Shown: positions 27,310-34,881 of the stretch, in pieces | Layout of the letters: each line of letters begins with the position of its first letter | How positions within the stretch are numbered: position 1 is the stretch's first letter | NCBI RefSeq assembly: GCF_011605345.1 | Contig: NZ_JAAOXM010000010.1 | Coordinates: 124,001 to 188,000, forward strand | Length of the DNA: 64,000 nt | Direction: 5' to 3' | Source: Burkholderia sp. D-99 | Lineage (GTDB): Bacteria > Pseudomonadota > Gammaproteobacteria > Burkholderiales > Burkholderiaceae | Made by a program: the position numbers and the translations under genes | Notes under the pieces: model-generated | What the model was told of the DNA's origin: nothing | Seen by the model: the letters and a program-made list of their open reading frames with translations, nothing else | The model's database searches: none

Positions 27310-29838
27310 TCAGAACTGCAGCGTGGTGAGCAGCGACACCTGTCTCGCATCGCCGATCGCGACGAAGTAGCGGTTCGCGCTCGACGGGTAGTAGGTACGA
27401 TTGAAGAGGTTCTTCACGTTGAGCTGGAACGACAGCTTCTGCTTGCCGATCCGCGTGTCGTACGTGGCGAACGCATCGGCGAGCACGTACGACGGCAGCG
27501 TGAAGCTGTTCGCCGAATCGCCGGGCCGCGCGCCGACGTAGCGCACGTCCGCGCCGACGCGCAGGTCGTCGCCGCCTGCCACCGTGCCGAAATCGTAGAC
27601 GGCCGCGAGCGACGCCGTGTGGCGCGCGACGTTCCACAGCTGGTTGCCCGCGTAAAGCGGATCCTCGGTCGTCTTCGCGTCGATGTACGCGTAGCTCGCG
27701 ATCACGTTCACGCGCTCGCCGATCCTGCCCGACAAGTCGAGCTCGATCCCGCGCGAGCGCGCCTTGCCCGACGTGCGCCAGTCGGTCAGCTTGGTCGCGT
27801 CGTTGTATTGCGACACGAGCACGTTCTTCTTGTCGATGTTGAAGAATGCCAGCGTGCCCGTCATCCCGCCTGGCAGATCGAGCTTGCCGCCCACTTCCCA
27901 CGCGGTCGCTTCCTCGGGCGGTGTCGCACCGTCGATGATGTAGCCCGTCATCGGCGCGATCGACGACGACGGCTTCAGCGACTGCGAATAGCTGCCGTAC
28001 AGCGAAAACGTATCGGTCCACTTGTAGACGACGCCCGCTCGCGGCAGCCACTTCGAGCCGCTGAGATCGGTGTTCGCCTTGAACGGCCGGCCACGCCCCG
28101 CGACCTGGTTGTACGTGATGTAGCGCAACCCGCCCGACACGATCCACTTGTCGGTCAGGTGGATCGTGTCCTGCACGAATGCGGACGCATCGTGCAGCGT
28201 GTCGGTCTGGTCGCTGTCGCTCGCGGACACCGTGCTCGACGGCGGCAGCAGCCCGTAGACGGGATCGATATAGCTGAACGGCGTCTTCACGGCCTGCCGC
28301 AGCATGTCCTTGCGGTAGATGCGACGGTATTCGGTATCGAAGCCGACCTGCACGTCGTGCCGCATCCCGCCCAGCGTCAGCTTGCCGTTCACGTAACCGA
28401 TCCCGTAGCTGTCGGTGCTGAGCGAGCCGTGCGTCGCATCGTTGCTGCGCGTCATCGTGCCCTTCACCGGATCGACGCCGGTCGTGCGCAACTGGTTCGC
28501 GTCGTAAGTCTCGCGGTTGTAGCTGTAGCCGACATGCGCGCTCCAGTCGGCGTTGAACTGGTGATCGACGCTCAGCTGCGCGAGGTGCGATTCACCGTCC
28601 ATGTTGTTGAACGGCTCGTCGATGCGCCGCCGTGCGGGAATGTCGAGCGGCGCGTTGGTACGCGGGTCGAGCGCCGTGCCGCGATCGAACGGCGAATGGA
28701 ATGTCCGGTACTGGTAGGACACCACGACCTGCGTATCGCGGCCATACCACGCGAGCGACGGTGCGACGAAGGTCTGCCGGTATTCGCCGAAGTTGCGCCA
28801 GTACTGCTCGTTCGACTGGTCGACGATCAGCCGGTACGCGAGCCGCGAATCGCCGATCGGCCCGGTCGAATCGAAGGTCGCGCTGCCGCCGTTCTTGCCG
28901 TGCCCGAACGTCGACGCGCCGAGCGAGATCGCGTTGTAGCGCACGAGCTGCGGTTGTTTGGTGACGACGTTGACCACGCCGCCCGGGTCCATCAGCCCGT
29001 ACAGCAGCGAAGTCGGCCCCTTCAGCACCTCGACGCTGTCGACCGCCGCGTTGAACGCGCGCCCCTGCACGAGCGGCATCCCGTTCTGCATGATCGAGCC
29101 GTCGCGATTGCCGCCGAAGCCGCGCTTCATGATCGTGTCCTGCGTGCCCGCGAGCGTGTTGCCCTGCGTGATGCCGCTGACGTTGCCGAGCGCGTCGTCT
29201 AGGTTGCGCGGACGCTGGTCGCGCAGCACCTGCGCGGGCACGATGTTGACGGCCTGCGCGGTGTCGAGCAGCGGAATGTCGGAACGCAGCACGCCCGCCT
29301 CCTTCGGCGCGCGGTAGCTTTCGGCGCGCAGCGCACTGGAGCGCACCGTGATCGCCGGCAATTCGGCGCCCGCGGCGACGCCGGCCGCCACGGGTCGTGC
29401 GACCGTGCTGTCCGCGCGCTTCAGCGTGTAACCGCCGCCCGATTGGCGCAACGCGACGAGCCCCGTGCCCGTCAGCAGGCGATCGAGCGCGCCGTCGACG
29501 TCGAAGCGGCCCTGCACGCCGCCGCTCGTCAGGCCGGCCGTCAGTTCGGCCGGAAACGCGAGCAGGATGCCCGCGTCGCGGCCGAACCGGTTCAGCGCCG
29601 CTTCGAGCGGCCCGGCCGGAATGTCGAACGCACGGCGCGCCCCGCGCTGCGCGGCTGGCGCCGCATCGGTGTCGGTGTCGGCCAGCGCGGGCAGCGGCAG
29701 CAGCGCGGACACCAGGACGGCGCCGGCCAGCCGGCGCGCGAGGCGACCCGGCGCGGCAGGTGCGGCCGGGCGCGCGGCGCGCGGCAGATGTCGGTCGGGC
29801 GCCGGACGGCGCCGATAGGTGAGACGGATGGAAACCAT
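27310..29838 (-). CDS. TonB-dependent siderophore receptor with STN signalling domain
   Basis: About 842 residues. The long N-terminus includes a signal sequence ending near PLPALADT, then a secretin/TonB short N-terminal (STN) domain (RRAFDIPAGPLEAALNRFGR). The plug follows (VLKGPTSLLYGLMDPGGVVN), then a beta-barrel ending with aromatic LQF. STN receptors signal through FecR to an ECF sigma factor, both encoded immediately upstream, so siderophore binding should activate the operon. The start is uncertain: ATG 29838 is used; ATG 29886 is an alternative, and neither has a clear ribosome binding site. The ligand is unknown (ferri-siderophore of ferrichrome/pyoverdine type by family). Confidence 0.93.
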   Translation of the reverse strand: MVSIRLTYRRRPAPDRHLPRAARPAAPAAPGRLARRLAGAVLVSALLPLPALADTDTDAAPAAQRGARRAFDIPAGPLEAALNRFGRDAGILLAFPAELTAGLTSGGVQGRFDVDGALDRLLTGTGLVALRQSGGGYTLKRADSTVARPVAAGVAAGAELPAITVRSSALRAESYRAPKEAGVLRSDIPLLDTAQAVNIVPAQVLRDQRPRNLDDALGNVSGITQGNTLAGTQDTIMKRGFGGNRDGSIMQNGMPLVQGRAFNAAVDSVEVLKGPTSLLYGLMDPGGVVNVVTKQPQLVRYNAISLGASTFGHGKNGGSATFDSTGPIGDSRLAYRLIVDQSNEQYWRNFGEYRQTFVAPSLAWYGRDTQVVVSYQYRTFHSPFDRGTALDPRTNAPLDIPARRRIDEPFNNMDGESHLAQLSVDHQFNADWSAHVGYSYNRETYDANQLRTTGVDPVKGTMTRSNDATHGSLSTDSYGIGYVNGKLTLGGMRHDVQVGFDTEYRRIYRKDMLRQAVKTPFSYIDPVYGLLPPSSTVSASDSDQTDTLHDASAFVQDTIHLTDKWIVSGGLRYITYNQVAGRGRPFKANTDLSGSKWLPRAGVVYKWTDTFSLYGSYSQSLKPSSSIAPMTGYIIDGATPPEEATAWEVGGKLDLPGGMTGTLAFFNIDKKNVLVSQYNDATKLTDWRTSGKARSRGIELDLSGRIGERVNVIASYAYIDAKTTEDPLYAGNQLWNVARHTASLAAVYDFGTVAGGDDLRVGADVRYVGARPGDSANSFTLPSYVLADAFATYDTRIGKQKLSFQLNVKNLFNRTYYPSSANRYFVAIGDARQVSLLTTLQF

Positions 29839-29942
29839 GATCGGGAAGTCGGTGGACGATGGGCCAGTGCTGCTTTCATTACCCATGTCACGCGAACATC
29901 GAGAAACAGCTCAGGTCGGCGGAAACTTTTTTTCGACGCGCT

Positions 29943-30929
29943 TCAGGAACGGGCCGGCACGACCGTCGCCCAATAGCGCGTCAGGTAGCGCACGTCGATC
30001 GGCAACGTCGCCTTCAGCGTGTCGAGCACGCGCGCGGGATCGTCGAGTGGATAGGTGCCCGACACGCGCAGGTCGGCCACGGCCGCATCGCAGCGCAGGC
30101 TGCCGCGGCGATAGCGGTCGAGCTCCGCGACGAGGTCGGCCAGCCGCATGCGCGACGCGACGAGCATGCCGTCCGTCCACGCGGACGCATATGCATCGAG
30201 CGGCGTCGGCTCGCTGATTGCGTCGCGCGTGAAAGCCGTGCCCTCTCCGGCCGCGATCACGCGTGTGCCGGCCGGCGCGTCGGCCGGCTGCACGCGCACC
30301 GCGCCGGCGAACACCTCGACACGCGTCGCGCCGTCGCGCTGCCGTACCGTGAAGCGCGTGCCGAGCGGCCGCAGCTCGCCCTGCGCAGTCGCGACGACGA
30401 GTGGCCGCGCGGGCACGCGCTCGTCGTGGCCGCTCGTCACCATGATCGTCCCGCGCAGCAGGCGCAGGTGACGCGCGGTGTCGTCGAAGCGCACGTCGAG
30501 CGCCGTATCGGTGTCGAGCACGATGACCGTGCGATCCGCGAGCGTCACCGTGCGCCGTTCGCCGACCGCCGTTCGCAGGTCCGCCGGCCAGATCACCGCG
30601 CGCCGCGCAGGCTCGGCCATCCATGCGGCGCCGCCCGCGAACAGCAGCACGGCCAGCGCCTTCACGGCCGCGCGGCGGCGGCCCGCACGCGGCGGCAGCA
30701 GCGCCGCGCGCGCGACCTGCGGGTCGAGTCCGGCCGCCAGCCCGCCGAGCCGGTGCTGCATCGTTTCGATATGGCGCCATGCCGCGTCGTGCGCCGGATC
30801 CTCCGCGCGCCAGCGCGCGAGCGCGGCGTCGAACGCTTCGCCGGTGCGGCCGGCCTGCCGGTCGACCCACCATTCGACCGCGCGGCGCGCAACCTGCGGC
30901 GGCACCGCCGGCGCTCCCGGGGCGGCCAT
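29943..30929 (-). CDS. FecR-family anti-sigma/signal transducer
   Basis: 328-residue inner-membrane protein. The N-terminal DUF4880 region (ARRAVEWWVDRQAGRTGEAF) is cytoplasmic, one membrane helix lies at about residues 89-106, and a periplasmic FecR domain follows (GERRTVTLADRTVIVLDTDT, PLGTRFTVRQRDG). FecR relays the state of the receptor's STN domain to the sigma factor. It starts 3 bp after the sigma gene stop and ends about 100 bp before the receptor start. Confidence 0.93.
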   Translation of the reverse strand: MAAPGAPAVPPQVARRAVEWWVDRQAGRTGEAFDAALARWRAEDPAHDAAWRHIETMQHRLGGLAAGLDPQVARAALLPPRAGRRRAAVKALAVLLFAGGAAWMAEPARRAVIWPADLRTAVGERRTVTLADRTVIVLDTDTALDVRFDDTARHLRLLRGTIMVTSGHDERVPARPLVVATAQGELRPLGTRFTVRQRDGATRVEVFAGAVRVQPADAPAGTRVIAAGEGTAFTRDAISEPTPLDAYASAWTDGMLVASRMRLADLVAELDRYRRGSLRCDAAVADLRVSGTYPLDDPARVLDTLKATLPIDVRYLTRYWATVVPARS

Positions 30930-30932
30930 CGG

Positions 30933-31442
30933 TCAGGCCGCCATCGCGAAGAAGCACTGCGTGCCGGCCTTCACGAGATAGCGCTTCACCGTCGCCAGCG
31001 ACACGCCGAGTTCGCGCGCGATCTCGGCCTGCGTGAGCCCGTCGAGCTGCGCGAGCAGGAACGCACGCTTCGCCGCGAGCGGCAGGCCGTCGAGCAGCCG
31101 GTCGATTTCGAGCAGCATCTCGAGCACGACGGCCCGCTCCTCCGGCGACGGCGCATACGCTTCAGGCCGCTGCGCAAGCGCATCGAGATACGCGCGCTCG
31201 ATCTGCTCGCGCCGCCAGTGGTTGCTCAGCACGCGCTGCGCAACCGTCGTCAGGAACGCGCGCGGCTCGTCGGCACCGATCGGCTCGTCGCGCGCGAGCA
31301 GCCGCATGAACGTATCGTGCGCCAGATCGGCCGCACGGTGCGCGCAACCGAGCTTCCGGCTCAACCAGCCGCGCAGCCACGCGTGGTGGCCGGTATAGAG
31401 GGCGTCGATTTCTCGATGGAGGGACAGCTGGTCAGCAGACAT
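30933..31442 (-). CDS. FecI-type ECF sigma factor
   Basis: 169 residues. Region 2 is seen in ADLAHDTFMRLLARD, and region 4 HTH in LTQAEIARELGVSLATVKRY. This iron-starvation sigma factor should transcribe the downstream receptor on FecR signalling. ATG 31442 (MSADQLSLHREID) is chosen; in-frame sequence upstream runs through the Fur-box promoter region and is not coding. A Fur box lies 39 bp upstream. Confidence 0.92.
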   Translation of the reverse strand: MSADQLSLHREIDALYTGHHAWLRGWLSRKLGCAHRAADLAHDTFMRLLARDEPIGADEPRAFLTTVAQRVLSNHWRREQIERAYLDALAQRPEAYAPSPEERAVVLEMLLEIDRLLDGLPLAAKRAFLLAQLDGLTQAEIARELGVSLATVKRYLVKAGTQCFFAMAA

Positions 31443-32003
31443 GGCCGGGTTCCGGGGTGCGCAGGCGTCAACGATCTTGTAAATGAGAATGATTATTATA
31501 TACAAAACCGGGGCGACGACCGGTGCTCCGGTGCGTGCGGGCCGCTGCCGCGCATCGGCGGGGGGCGCACCGATGTCGTTCACGCCCGGGGGCGGCCAAG
31601 CACGGCGTTCGACGTACACCGCGACAACGAGGCAGGAATGGGTGACCAAACCGCGATGCCGTCGCCGGATACGCGCGTCGCTAACACATGCATTACAGCC
31701 CAGCCAAATCGATTCATTAAATAATTATTTGACTGATCGATAACAATATCCCGGCCACCTTTATTCCCCGTCGAATTGCCCGGAATTATCGCGAGATATG
31801 CAAGCCGCCATGGCGAAATCGCGAAATGACAATCAATTGATACGTAATTTTCAATAATTCAAATCCCTCGATCGTCGAGATCGGAGGACATCCCTGTCTG
31901 CGTCAGGCCACAAAAGAGAATTTCATTTTTGCCGTTTTAATCGGGCTCGGTAGTCTCCTGCCATTCCGGATCACGAACACAAGCCAATGCGCAAGGAGAT
32001 GAA
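31443..32003. other. AT-rich divergent region, sigma-factor operon and porin
   Basis: 561 bp with several AT-rich stretches (31720-31760 and 31830-31865 especially) in an otherwise GC-rich window. It carries the Fur box of the fec-type operon at its left end and the porin promoter and ribosome binding site (AAGGAG at 31995) at its right end. No gene is seen; an in-frame extension of the sigma gene to 31649 is unlikely to be translated. Confidence 0.6.
31481..31502 (-). promoter_or_regulatory. Fur box overlapping a TATAAT element
   Basis: aaatgagaatgattattata (read plus) is a close match to the classical Fur box, and its complement contains TATAAT, so a bound Fur-Fe(II) repressor would cover the -10 element of the sigma-factor gene. 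It is 39 bp upstream of the start codon. Iron limitation would therefore switch on the whole sigma/FecR/receptor operon. Confidence 0.82.
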
Positions 32004-33164
32004 ATGAAACGCACGACCCTCTCGCTGATTTCCGTCGCGTCGTTCGCGGCGATACCCGTCGCGCATGCGCAGTCGAGCGTCACGCTGTATGGCGTGATCG
32101 ACACGTCGATCACCTATGTGAACCATGCGCAGGGCAAGGACAACGCGTGGATGCTCGGCAACAGCAGCGCGGGCAACCTGGCCGGCAGCCGCTTTGGCGT
32201 GAAAGGCACCGAGGATCTCGGCGGCGGGCTGAAGGCGCTGTTCCAGCTCGAGAACGGCTTCGACCCGAGCAACGGCCGGCAGGGCCAGGGCGGCCGCATG
32301 TTCGGCCGGCAGGCGTTCGTCGGCCTGACGAGCAACCGCTACGGCACGCTCACGTTCGGCCGCCAGTACGATCCGCTCGTCGATCTCGTGCAGGGCATCA
32401 CCGCCGACAATTATCTTGGCAGCGTGTTTGCGACACCCGGCGACGTCGACAACTACGACAACAGCTTCCGCGTCGACAACGCGGTGAAGTACACGTCGGC
32501 CGTGTATTCGGGCCTGCAGTTCTCCGCGATGTATTCGTTTGGGGGGATCGCCGGCAGCACCGGCGCCGCGCAGTCGTATTCGGCAGCCGTGTCGTACAAC
32601 AACGGGCCGTTCAGCGTCGCGGGCGGTTATTTCCATGCGACCAACAGCCCTGCATCGAACGGGCTGCGCAACGGCTGGACCAGCTCGTCGGACGGCACCT
32701 TCGACGGCCCGATCAACAACGGCTACGCGAGCGCGCACTCGATCGGCATCGCGCGCATCGCGGGCCAGTACGTCGCCGGCCCGTTCACGTTCGGCCTCGG
32801 CTACAGCAACGCGCAGTACCGCCGCGATGCGAGCTCGGTATTCAATTCGAACGAGCACTACAACACCGGGCAAGGCTTCGTGAACTACCAGGCGACGAGT
32901 GCACTGCTCATCGGCCTCGGCTACAGCTATACGCGCTCGGGCGGCGATACGTCGGCGACCTATCACCAGGCATCGGCCGGCGCGGACTACAGCCTGTCGA
33001 AGCGCACCGACGTGTACGTGACCGCCGCGTACCAGCACGCGAGCGGCCGGACCGGCGACGGCAGCGGCGGGTCGATGGCCGCGCAGGCGTCGATCGGTTC
33101 GTACGGCTACGCGGGCACGAGCTCGCAGACGATGGTCAACCTCGGCCTGCGTCACAGCTTCTGA
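32004..33164 (+). CDS. Gram-negative general porin (OmpC-like)
   Basis: 386 residues. Signal peptide of 22 residues ends AHA, and the mature protein begins QSSVTLYGVID, the hallmark of Burkholderiales trimeric porins. It has 16-strand barrel features: SRFGVKGTEDLGGGLKALFQ, FGRQAFVGLTSNRYGTLTFG and the aromatic C-terminus LGLRHSF used by the BAM complex. It allows diffusion of small hydrophilic solutes. The ribosome binding site AAGGAG lies five bases before the ATG. It is monocistronic, with a hairpin just after the stop. Confidence 0.95.
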   Translation: MKRTTLSLISVASFAAIPVAHAQSSVTLYGVIDTSITYVNHAQGKDNAWMLGNSSAGNLAGSRFGVKGTEDLGGGLKALFQLENGFDPSNGRQGQGGRMFGRQAFVGLTSNRYGTLTFGRQYDPLVDLVQGITADNYLGSVFATPGDVDNYDNSFRVDNAVKYTSAVYSGLQFSAMYSFGGIAGSTGAAQSYSAAVSYNNGPFSVAGGYFHATNSPASNGLRNGWTSSSDGTFDGPINNGYASAHSIGIARIAGQYVAGPFTFGLGYSNAQYRRDASSVFNSNEHYNTGQGFVNYQATSALLIGLGYSYTRSGGDTSATYHQASAGADYSLSKRTDVYVTAAYQHASGRTGDGSGGSMAAQASIGSYGYAGTSSQTMVNLGLRHSF

Positions 33165-33576
33165 TGCAAGACGGCCGGCGGTGCGTTGCGCGGCCGGCCG
33201 AATCCGCATCGACCGACACGGCGGTTTCGGCCGCCGGCGTTTCCGGATCGCCTTTTCATCGCCCTTTTCAACCCGGATATCGACTGCCGCCCGATTTCCA
33301 ATCCGGTTCGATTCAGCACCGATTTCACGGGATAAATGACGCGATGCGTCAGTATTCCGGCGCCGTCATTGCCCCGCCATTCATCATGAAATCCGGCCAT
33401 TTTTACCGATAATGCGTCGCCTGACCGCGTGATCGGACGCGATAAAAATGCGCGGCGAACGCATGGGCAAATGCAAAGGAAAGTTTGACGCGAGCCATTT
33501 GCCTGCGCGCTATGGCACACTTCGCGTCTCGCGTAATTTCCTTGCACCGGGCGCCCGGATTCCGCCCCATCCTGCC
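33165..33576. other. Intergenic region after porin
   Basis: 412 bp. A hairpin near the porin stop is listed separately. The rest is moderately AT-rich (33290-33420) and probably holds the promoter of the transglycosylase gene. Open frames here on either strand look like shadows. No operator or small RNA could be supported. Confidence 0.45.
33172..33200 (+). terminator. Hairpin after porin gene
   Basis: 8-bp stem CGGCCGGC / GCCGGCCG with a 13-base loop, starting 7 bp after the porin stop. There is no following T-run, so the terminator call is moderate. Confidence 0.4.
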
Positions 33577-34833
33577 ATGCCGCGTCAGACCACCCGTTCG
33601 ATCAGCCGAGAAACGCTGAAAATCGCCTCGACGATTGCACTCTCGTGCGCGCTGCACGGTGTCGCGCGGGCCGATTGCCTCGACGACGCGGCCGCATTCC
33701 AGCACGTGAGCGTCAGCCTGATGCGCGGCATCGCGCAAGTCGAGTCGGGCATGAACCCGAACGCCGTCAACACCAATACGAACGGCACGGTCGACATCGG
33801 CCTGATGCAGATCAACAGCACCTGGCTGCCGACGCTCGCACGCGAAGGCATTACGCGGGAGAGCCTGTTCGATGCGTGTACGAACGCGTATGTCGGCGCG
33901 TGGATCCTGTCGCAGAACATCCGCCAGCTCGGCGCCAACTGGAACGCGATCGGCGCGTACAACTCCGCCTCGCCCGACAAGCGCCTCGCGTATGCGCGCA
34001 AGGTCTATGATGCAATCCGGACCATGCCGGATTCGCCGGATACTCCCATGCCTATCCTGCCTCCCTCTTTTACGCCGCCGCAACAGGCACAGGCGTACAA
34101 CCCGTTCGCGAGCCTGAGCGTGTCCGCCCCGCAGCAGGTCACGCGTCCGCGCACGATCTCGTCGGCCCCGCCGCCTCCGCCACCGCAGGGCGGGCCCGCC
34201 GGCCCGGCCGGCACGTACAACTTCGGCTGGACGGTCACCGGTGCCGACCAGGCGAAGCCGACCCAGGTGTTCGACGACGGTTCGCGAATCTACGTGCAGT
34301 TCAGCGACATGAAGCACTTGCCGGCGATCTTCACCGAAACGTCGTCGGGCCGCGTGCTGATGTCGTGGGAGCTGCAGTTCCCGTATGCCGTCCTGACGCG
34401 TCCCGCGCAAACGTTAATCTTCCAGCTCGGGCCGTTCGAGGCGCGTGCGCAGCGTGGCGGCGCCGGGACGACGGCGCAGGCAACGGCTGGGGCGGGAGCA
34501 GGAGCGGCAGCGGGAACGCCGCGTTCGGGCGCGACGGCGGCAACGGCTGCCACCGCACCGGCAGCGAAACAGCCGGGTGCGAATGCGTCGGCCAAGCGCG
34601 CCGCGTCGTCCGATGCGCTCTGGTATATCGACACGGCATCGACGTCGGGTTCTGCAGCGACCTCGAGTACGGCCAATGCGCCGACGGCATCGACCCCGTC
34701 GAATACGCCGGCGACGTGGCCCACCGCAGTGACGTCGAACACGCCGCCCCCCGCTGCGACGCCACCGGTGCCCGCCACGACGAAGCCGGCCGCGCGCGTC
34801 AGCACCGACGCGCTCTGGTATCTCTCGAAGTAA
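33577..34833 (+). CDS. Lytic transglycosylase fused to a VirB9/TrbG-like domain
   Basis: 418 residues in three parts. Residues about 34-148 form a VirB1/IagB-type lytic transglycosylase with catalytic Glu56 (QVESGMNP), GLMQIN (75-80) and the AYNS region. Residues about 214-286 resemble the C-terminal domain of the conjugation protein VirB9/TrbG (PTQVFDDGSRIYVQF, LPAIFTE). Residues 290-418 are Ala/Thr/Pro-rich and contain two copies of S(S/T)DALWY, one at the very end. An N-terminal signal peptide precedes ARADCLDD. ATG 33577 begins the signal peptide. A peptidoglycan-remodelling periplasmic role is likely. No conjugation genes are nearby. Confidence 0.85.
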   Translation: MPRQTTRSISRETLKIASTIALSCALHGVARADCLDDAAAFQHVSVSLMRGIAQVESGMNPNAVNTNTNGTVDIGLMQINSTWLPTLAREGITRESLFDACTNAYVGAWILSQNIRQLGANWNAIGAYNSASPDKRLAYARKVYDAIRTMPDSPDTPMPILPPSFTPPQQAQAYNPFASLSVSAPQQVTRPRTISSAPPPPPPQGGPAGPAGTYNFGWTVTGADQAKPTQVFDDGSRIYVQFSDMKHLPAIFTETSSGRVLMSWELQFPYAVLTRPAQTLIFQLGPFEARAQRGGAGTTAQATAGAGAGAAAGTPRSGATAATAATAPAAKQPGANASAKRAASSDALWYIDTASTSGSAATSSTANAPTASTPSNTPATWPTAVTSNTPPPAATPPVPATTKPAARVSTDALWYLSK

Positions 34834-34845
34834 CGCACGGGCCAG

Positions 34846-34870
34846 CCGCGCGCCGTCGACCGGCGTGCGG
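34846..34870. terminator. Hairpin between transglycosylase and T6SS operon ends
   Basis: 10-bp stem CCGCGCGCCG / CGGCGTGCGG (one G-T wobble) with loop tcgac, between the convergent stops at 34833 and 34882. Suitable as a bidirectional terminator. Confidence 0.55.
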
Positions 34871-34881
34871 CGGCCGGCGGA

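Noticed and set aside
33152-33547. 131-residue minus-strand frame after the porin
   Set aside because: Composition is not protein-like and it overlaps the porin end and hairpin; no ribosome binding site is evident.
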